Assembly: GCA_943331195.2 (NCBI GenBank)
Contig: CALQKQ020000116.1
Location: forward strand, 1 to 9,343
Reading direction: 5' to 3'
Length of the DNA stretch: 9,343 bases
DNA from: Akkermansia muciniphila
Lineage (GTDB): Bacteria > Verrucomicrobiota > Verrucomicrobiia > Verrucomicrobiales > V1-33
Part shown: one piece after another, positions 6,738-9,343 of the stretch
Numbering within the stretch: position 1 is the stretch's first letter
Layout: every line of letters starts with the position of its first letter
The notes under the pieces: model-generated
Told to the model about the DNA's origin: nothing
The model's input: the letters and a program-made list of their open reading frames with translations, nothing else
The model's database searches: none
Position numbers and translations under genes: made by a program

Positions 6738-7592
6738 ATGCCGATCCTCCGCCGCGAACTTTCTCCAGGTTGTCCTGTATTGGAAATCAATCATCCGGTG
6801 GTGCGCGCGCGGGTGGCGCTGCAGGGGGCGCAAATCCTGGGCTGGACGCCCAAGGGGCAGGCCCCGGTGTTGTACCTCAGTCCGCAGGCGGTCTGCCGTG
6901 CGGGCAAAGCGCTGCGCGGGGGAGTGCCGGTGTGCTGGCCGTGGTTTGGCCCGCATCCGAGCGACCCGGCGGGGCCGTCGCACGGGGTGGCGCGGACGCG
7001 CTGTTGGGAGCTCGGCCGGGTGACGGAGGACGCGGCGGGCGTGGAATTGCTCTTTATCCTGACGGATAGTGCAGAGACTCGGCTGCTGTGGCCGCAGGCG
7101 TTCCGCTTGGAGCTAACCCTGCGAATCGGGGCCGAATTGAAGCTTTCCCTGCGCATGGTGAATACGGGGGACTGCCCTTACACCGTGACGGGGGCGCTGC
7201 ACAGCTATGTCGCGGTGGGGGACATTCGCCAAGTCCACGTGACGGGCCTGGAGGGAGCCGACTATCTGGACGAGACCGCGTCGCCGCCCCAGGTGCGGCG
7301 GCAGGAAGGAGCAATCCGCTTTGCCGAGGAGGTGGACCGGGATTTCCGCAGTGCCGCCCCGGTGCGGATTCACGACGCAGCCTTGGGGCGCGTCGTGGAA
7401 GTGGAGGGCTCCGGGAGCCAGTGCTGCGTGGTGTGGAATCCCTGGATTGATAAAGCCAAATCGCTAGCTGATCTGCCGGATGAGGGCTATGAGCGATTCG
7501 TGTGCGTGGAGACGGCCAATGCCTGGGAGGACCGGGTGGTTTTGGCGCCGGGGGCGGAGCATGTGCTGAGCACGGTGCTGCGTTTGGTGTGA
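6738..7592 (+). CDS. D-hexose-6-phosphate mutarotase (aldose 1-epimerase family, YeaD-like)
   Basis: The 284-residue protein interconverts alpha and beta anomers of hexose 6-phosphates in the cytoplasm, feeding glycolysis or sugar storage. It has no signal peptide. The family signature R-G-G-V-P-V-C-W-P-W-F-G at 60-71 is followed by H82 in P-S-H-G-V-A-R. The catalytic His is H155 in A-L-H-S-Y and the catalytic Glu is E258 in V-E-T-A-N-A. Further typical motifs are V-V-W-N-P-W-I-D-K-A-K (231-241) and L-P-D-E-G-Y-E-R-F (246-254). The length is normal for the subfamily. The start lacks a Shine-Dalgarno; the preceding bases are a small AT-rich patch (CATTATTT), and no better start exists because the family's N-terminal beta region begins right here. 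It is the only clearly cytoplasmic enzyme in this gene run and may process sugars released outside. Confidence 0.93.
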   Translation: MPILRRELSPGCPVLEINHPVVRARVALQGAQILGWTPKGQAPVLYLSPQAVCRAGKALRGGVPVCWPWFGPHPSDPAGPSHGVARTRCWELGRVTEDAAGVELLFILTDSAETRLLWPQAFRLELTLRIGAELKLSLRMVNTGDCPYTVTGALHSYVAVGDIRQVHVTGLEGADYLDETASPPQVRRQEGAIRFAEEVDRDFRSAAPVRIHDAALGRVVEVEGSGSQCCVVWNPWIDKAKSLADLPDEGYERFVCVETANAWEDRVVLAPGAEHVLSTVLRLV

Positions 7593-7658
7593 GGGAATTT
7601 TTTAGCGCGGGCGGCCGATTTGGCTTCTGTTGAGGGAGGGGCGCGCTAGGTTGCGGAA

Positions 7659-9071
7659 ATGCGGCGTTCTCTTTTTCTGGTGGCTTTAGGGCTATGGTTG
7701 GGGGGCAGCGCGGCGGTGGCGGGGCCCAATGTGGTGCTTATTTATACGGATGATCAGGGCTACGGCGATTTGGGGGTGCAGGGGGCGAAGGGGTTTGCCA
7801 CGCCGCATTTAGACCAGATGGCGGCGGAGGGAATGCGGTTTACCGATTTCTATGTGGCGGCACCGGTGTGTTCGGCGTCGCGGGCGGCGCTGCTGACCGG
7901 TTGTTATCCGGTGCGGGTGGGGATCCACGGGGCCTTGGGGCCAAAGAGCTCGGTGGGGCTGCATCCGGATGAGACGACCCTAGCGGAAGTGCTGCGGGCC
8001 CGGGGTTATGCCACGGGGATGTTCGGCAAGTGGCATCTGGGGGACCATCCGGATGTGTTGCCGACGCGGCAGGGGTTTGAGGAATACTTAGGACTTCCCT
8101 ATTCCAACGACATGTGGCCGGAAAATCCGAACGCGAAGCCCGGGAGTTATCCGGCGCTGCCGCTGCTAGAAGGCGCGGGGGTGGCGGATGCGGAAGTGAA
8201 CGCGGCGGAGCAAGCCACCCTGACGACGCGCTATGCGGAGCGGGCCGTGGCCTTCATCCGCCAGCACCGGGAGGTTCCCTTTTTCTTGTATGTGGCCCCT
8301 TCCATGCCGCACGTTCCGCTGTTTGTGAGCGATCGCTTTAAGGGAAAGTCGGCGCAGGGGCTCTATGGCGATGTGATGGAGGAAATCGACTGGGCGGTGG
8401 GGGAAATTCTCGCCGCGCTAAAGGAGAGCGGACTCGACCAAAACACCCTCGTGATGTTCGCTAGCGACAATGGGCCGTGGTCGATTTACGGGAACCACGC
8501 GGGCAGCGCGGGGCCGTTTCGGGAGTCGAAGGGGACCTGCTGGGAAGGAGGGATTCGGGTGCCTTGTTTGATGCGCTGGCCGGGGAAGATTGCGGCGGGG
8601 TCGGTCTGCCGGGAGATGGCTGGGACGATTGACGTGTTGCCCACGGTGGCGGCACTCTGTGGGGCGGCGCTGCCGGAGCGGAAGATTGACGGGAAGGATT
8701 TGGGGCCGCTGTTGCGGGGCGAGGCGGGGGCGAAGTCGCCGCACGAATCGCTCCTCTTTTACTATGGGGTGCATGAGTTACAGGCGCTGCGAAGTGGGCC
8801 GTGGAAGTTGATCTTGCCGCATGCCTACCGGACCATGGAGCGGGTGGGGCGAGATGGCCTAACCGGGCGGCACGGGGTGGGCCAGGCGGGGCTAGAGCTT
8901 TATGATGTGGAGCGGGACCCTGGCGAAACCAAGAATGTGGCTAGTCAGGAGCCGGCCGTGCTGGCGCGGCTCGTGGCTTTGGCGGAGGCGGCGCGAGAGG
9001 AATTGGGGGACAAGCTGACGGGGGCGCCCGGTCGGGAGCGGCGGCCGGCGGCGGCAGTGAAGTGGCCGTAA
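7659..9071 (+). CDS. Exported formylglycine-dependent sulfatase (arylsulfatase A type)
   Basis: This 470-residue enzyme should remove sulfate esters outside the cytoplasm. Residues 1-21 are a signal peptide (ending A-V-A). The N-terminal metal site is D31-D32 in I-Y-T-D-D-Q-G-Y-G-D. The formylglycine motif is C71-S-A-S-R75 followed by A-A-L-L-T-G; Cys needs oxidation by a formylglycine-generating enzyme encoded elsewhere. Other active-site residues visible are K124 and H126 in G-K-W-H-L-G, H218 in M-P-H-V-P, D270-N271 in A-S-D-N-G-P, and K291 in E-S-K-G-T-C-W-E-G-G. The C-terminal subdomain carries L-Y-D-V-E-R-D-P-G-E-T-K-N (413-425), usual for the family, and ends in an R-R-P motif. All key residues are present and length is normal. 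The sulfated substrate cannot be read from sequence. It follows the mutarotase by 66 bp on the same strand, and a likely terminator follows. Confidence 0.95.
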   Translation: MRRSLFLVALGLWLGGSAAVAGPNVVLIYTDDQGYGDLGVQGAKGFATPHLDQMAAEGMRFTDFYVAAPVCSASRAALLTGCYPVRVGIHGALGPKSSVGLHPDETTLAEVLRARGYATGMFGKWHLGDHPDVLPTRQGFEEYLGLPYSNDMWPENPNAKPGSYPALPLLEGAGVADAEVNAAEQATLTTRYAERAVAFIRQHREVPFFLYVAPSMPHVPLFVSDRFKGKSAQGLYGDVMEEIDWAVGEILAALKESGLDQNTLVMFASDNGPWSIYGNHAGSAGPFRESKGTCWEGGIRVPCLMRWPGKIAAGSVCREMAGTIDVLPTVAALCGAALPERKIDGKDLGPLLRGEAGAKSPHESLLFYYGVHELQALRSGPWKLILPHAYRTMERVGRDGLTGRHGVGQAGLELYDVERDPGETKNVASQEPAVLARLVALAEAAREELGDKLTGAPGRERRPAAAVKWP

Positions 9072-9102
9072 GCCTAAAAGCGGGAGTTGAAACTCAACCT
9101 CG

Positions 9103-9142
9103 GGCTCATCTTCGTGATAAGTGCGGGAAATGAGCCGTTTTT
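9103..9142 (+). terminator. Likely intrinsic terminator of the sulfatase gene
   Basis: GGCTCAT (9103-9109) pairs perfectly with ATGAGCC (9130-9136), followed by G and five T (9138-9142). It begins 32 bp after the sulfatase stop. The 20-base loop is longer than usual, so the terminator may be weak. A smaller stem-loop (9084-9101) lies just before it. Confidence 0.55.
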
Positions 9143-9152
9143 CTTCGCCTCA

Positions 9153-9240
9153 GGAGGCTCACCCGTTGGGTGAGTCCCTTTCGCCGTCAAAAGCCCCCAC
9201 CGAGTCTTGGCCGGTGGACCCGCCCGGCGGGCCGGGGCAC
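9153..9240 (+). other. Cluster of strong hairpins, non-coding, function unknown
   Basis: Three stem-loops follow each other within 90 bases. The first is CTCACCC-GTT-GGGTGAG (9158-9174), extendable by a G-T and a G-C pair. The second is CCACCG (9197-9202) with CGGTGG (9212-9217). The third is CCCGC-CCG-GCGGG (9219-9231). No convincing reading frame crosses the region on either strand. This could be an unknown small RNA, a repeat element, or the transcribed trailer of the sulfatase gene. I do not recognise it as a known RNA family. Confidence 0.4.
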
Positions 9241-9295
9241 CCCACAACGCGGAAATGTCATGAAAAAGCGCGCGATGTGGCTCGCCAATTAGGCC

Positions 9296-9343
9296 GCCCC
9301 TTCAGGGCTCGGTGCTCTTTTGGCTCGATTCCCAGGGCGTTGC
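9296..9343 (+). repeat. Start of a palindromic intergenic repeat, cut by the right edge
   Basis: A short hairpin GCCC-CTTCA-GGGC (9296-9308) is followed about 22 bases later by CCCAGGGCGTTGC (9331-9343), which is the left arm and loop of a probable second hairpin. From memory, repeats with the arms CCCAGGGC-GTT-GCCCTGGG occur widely between genes in Verrucomicrobiota, Planctomycetota and Bacteroidota. On that basis the next bases outside the window should complete the arm with CCTGGG. The assignment rests on recall. Confidence 0.4.

Noticed and set aside
7729..7893. Sulfatase motif C-S-A-S-R instead of C-x-P-S-R as an inactive or unusual variant
   Set aside because: Alanine at that position is accepted in the formylglycine motif and all other catalytic residues are present.
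9072..9343. rRNA, tRNA or insertion-sequence end in the right-hand region
   Set aside because: No cloverleaf, conserved rRNA segment, transposase or clear terminal inverted repeat could be recognised.
1..9343. CRISPR array, phage genes or an intact new defence system
   Set aside because: There are no regularly spaced repeats and no phage or defence genes other than the degraded HsdR piece.

Overview
The window looks like chromosomal DNA from a high-GC member of the PVC group, most likely Verrucomicrobiota and possibly Planctomycetota. The basis is the gene content: a PSD1/planctomycete-cytochrome-C protein, an exported formylglycine sulfatase, an SGNH esterase joined to an alpha/beta hydrolase of a type common in these phyla, and GC-rich palindromic intergenic repeats. 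The phylum is an inference from recalled family distribution, not from a marker gene.

Layout. 1-1194 (minus strand): N-terminal 398 residues of a secreted cytochrome-c/DUF1549 (PSD1) protein that runs off the left edge. 1195-1339: divergent promoter gap with a G-rich 13-bp tandem repeat that also fits the G-quadruplex pattern. 1340-2086: DUF2238 (YjdF-like) membrane protein. 2250-4424: secreted protein with a TIM-barrel-like glycoside-hydrolase domain and a beta-galactosidase trimerisation-like middle domain. 4425-4969: 545 bp without an intact gene, holding a folded double-hairpin repeat, a decayed fragment of a type I restriction subunit (HsdR N-terminus) and a second, inverted copy of the repeat palindrome; 4874-4969 shows only the ribosome binding site of the next gene. 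4970-6655: secreted SGNH esterase plus alpha/beta hydrolase in one chain. 6738-7592: D-hexose-6-phosphate mutarotase. 7659-9071: secreted sulfatase. 9072-9343: hairpin-rich non-coding DNA with a likely terminator and the start of a further repeat that is cut by the right edge.

How the genes may work together. Three exported hydrolases (putative glycosidase, double esterase, sulfatase) and a sugar-phosphate mutarotase suit breakdown of a sulfated or acetylated glycan. The genes at 4970-9071 lie on one strand with gaps of 82 and 66 bp and could be co-transcribed. No SusC/D-like transporter, recognised CAZyme with known specificity, or regulator is present, so the substrate cannot be named.

The most unusual part is 2190-4870. 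There the plus strand loses the strong G-over-C bias seen on both sides, whichever strand the neighbouring gene is on, and the segment ends in repeat palindromes bracketing an HsdR remnant. It looks like acquired DNA with restriction-system debris at its edge. The HsdR remnant is open in frame with the downstream esterase, so an automatic gene call can create a false 693-residue chimera. I see no tRNA, rRNA, CRISPR array, transposase or intact defence system.
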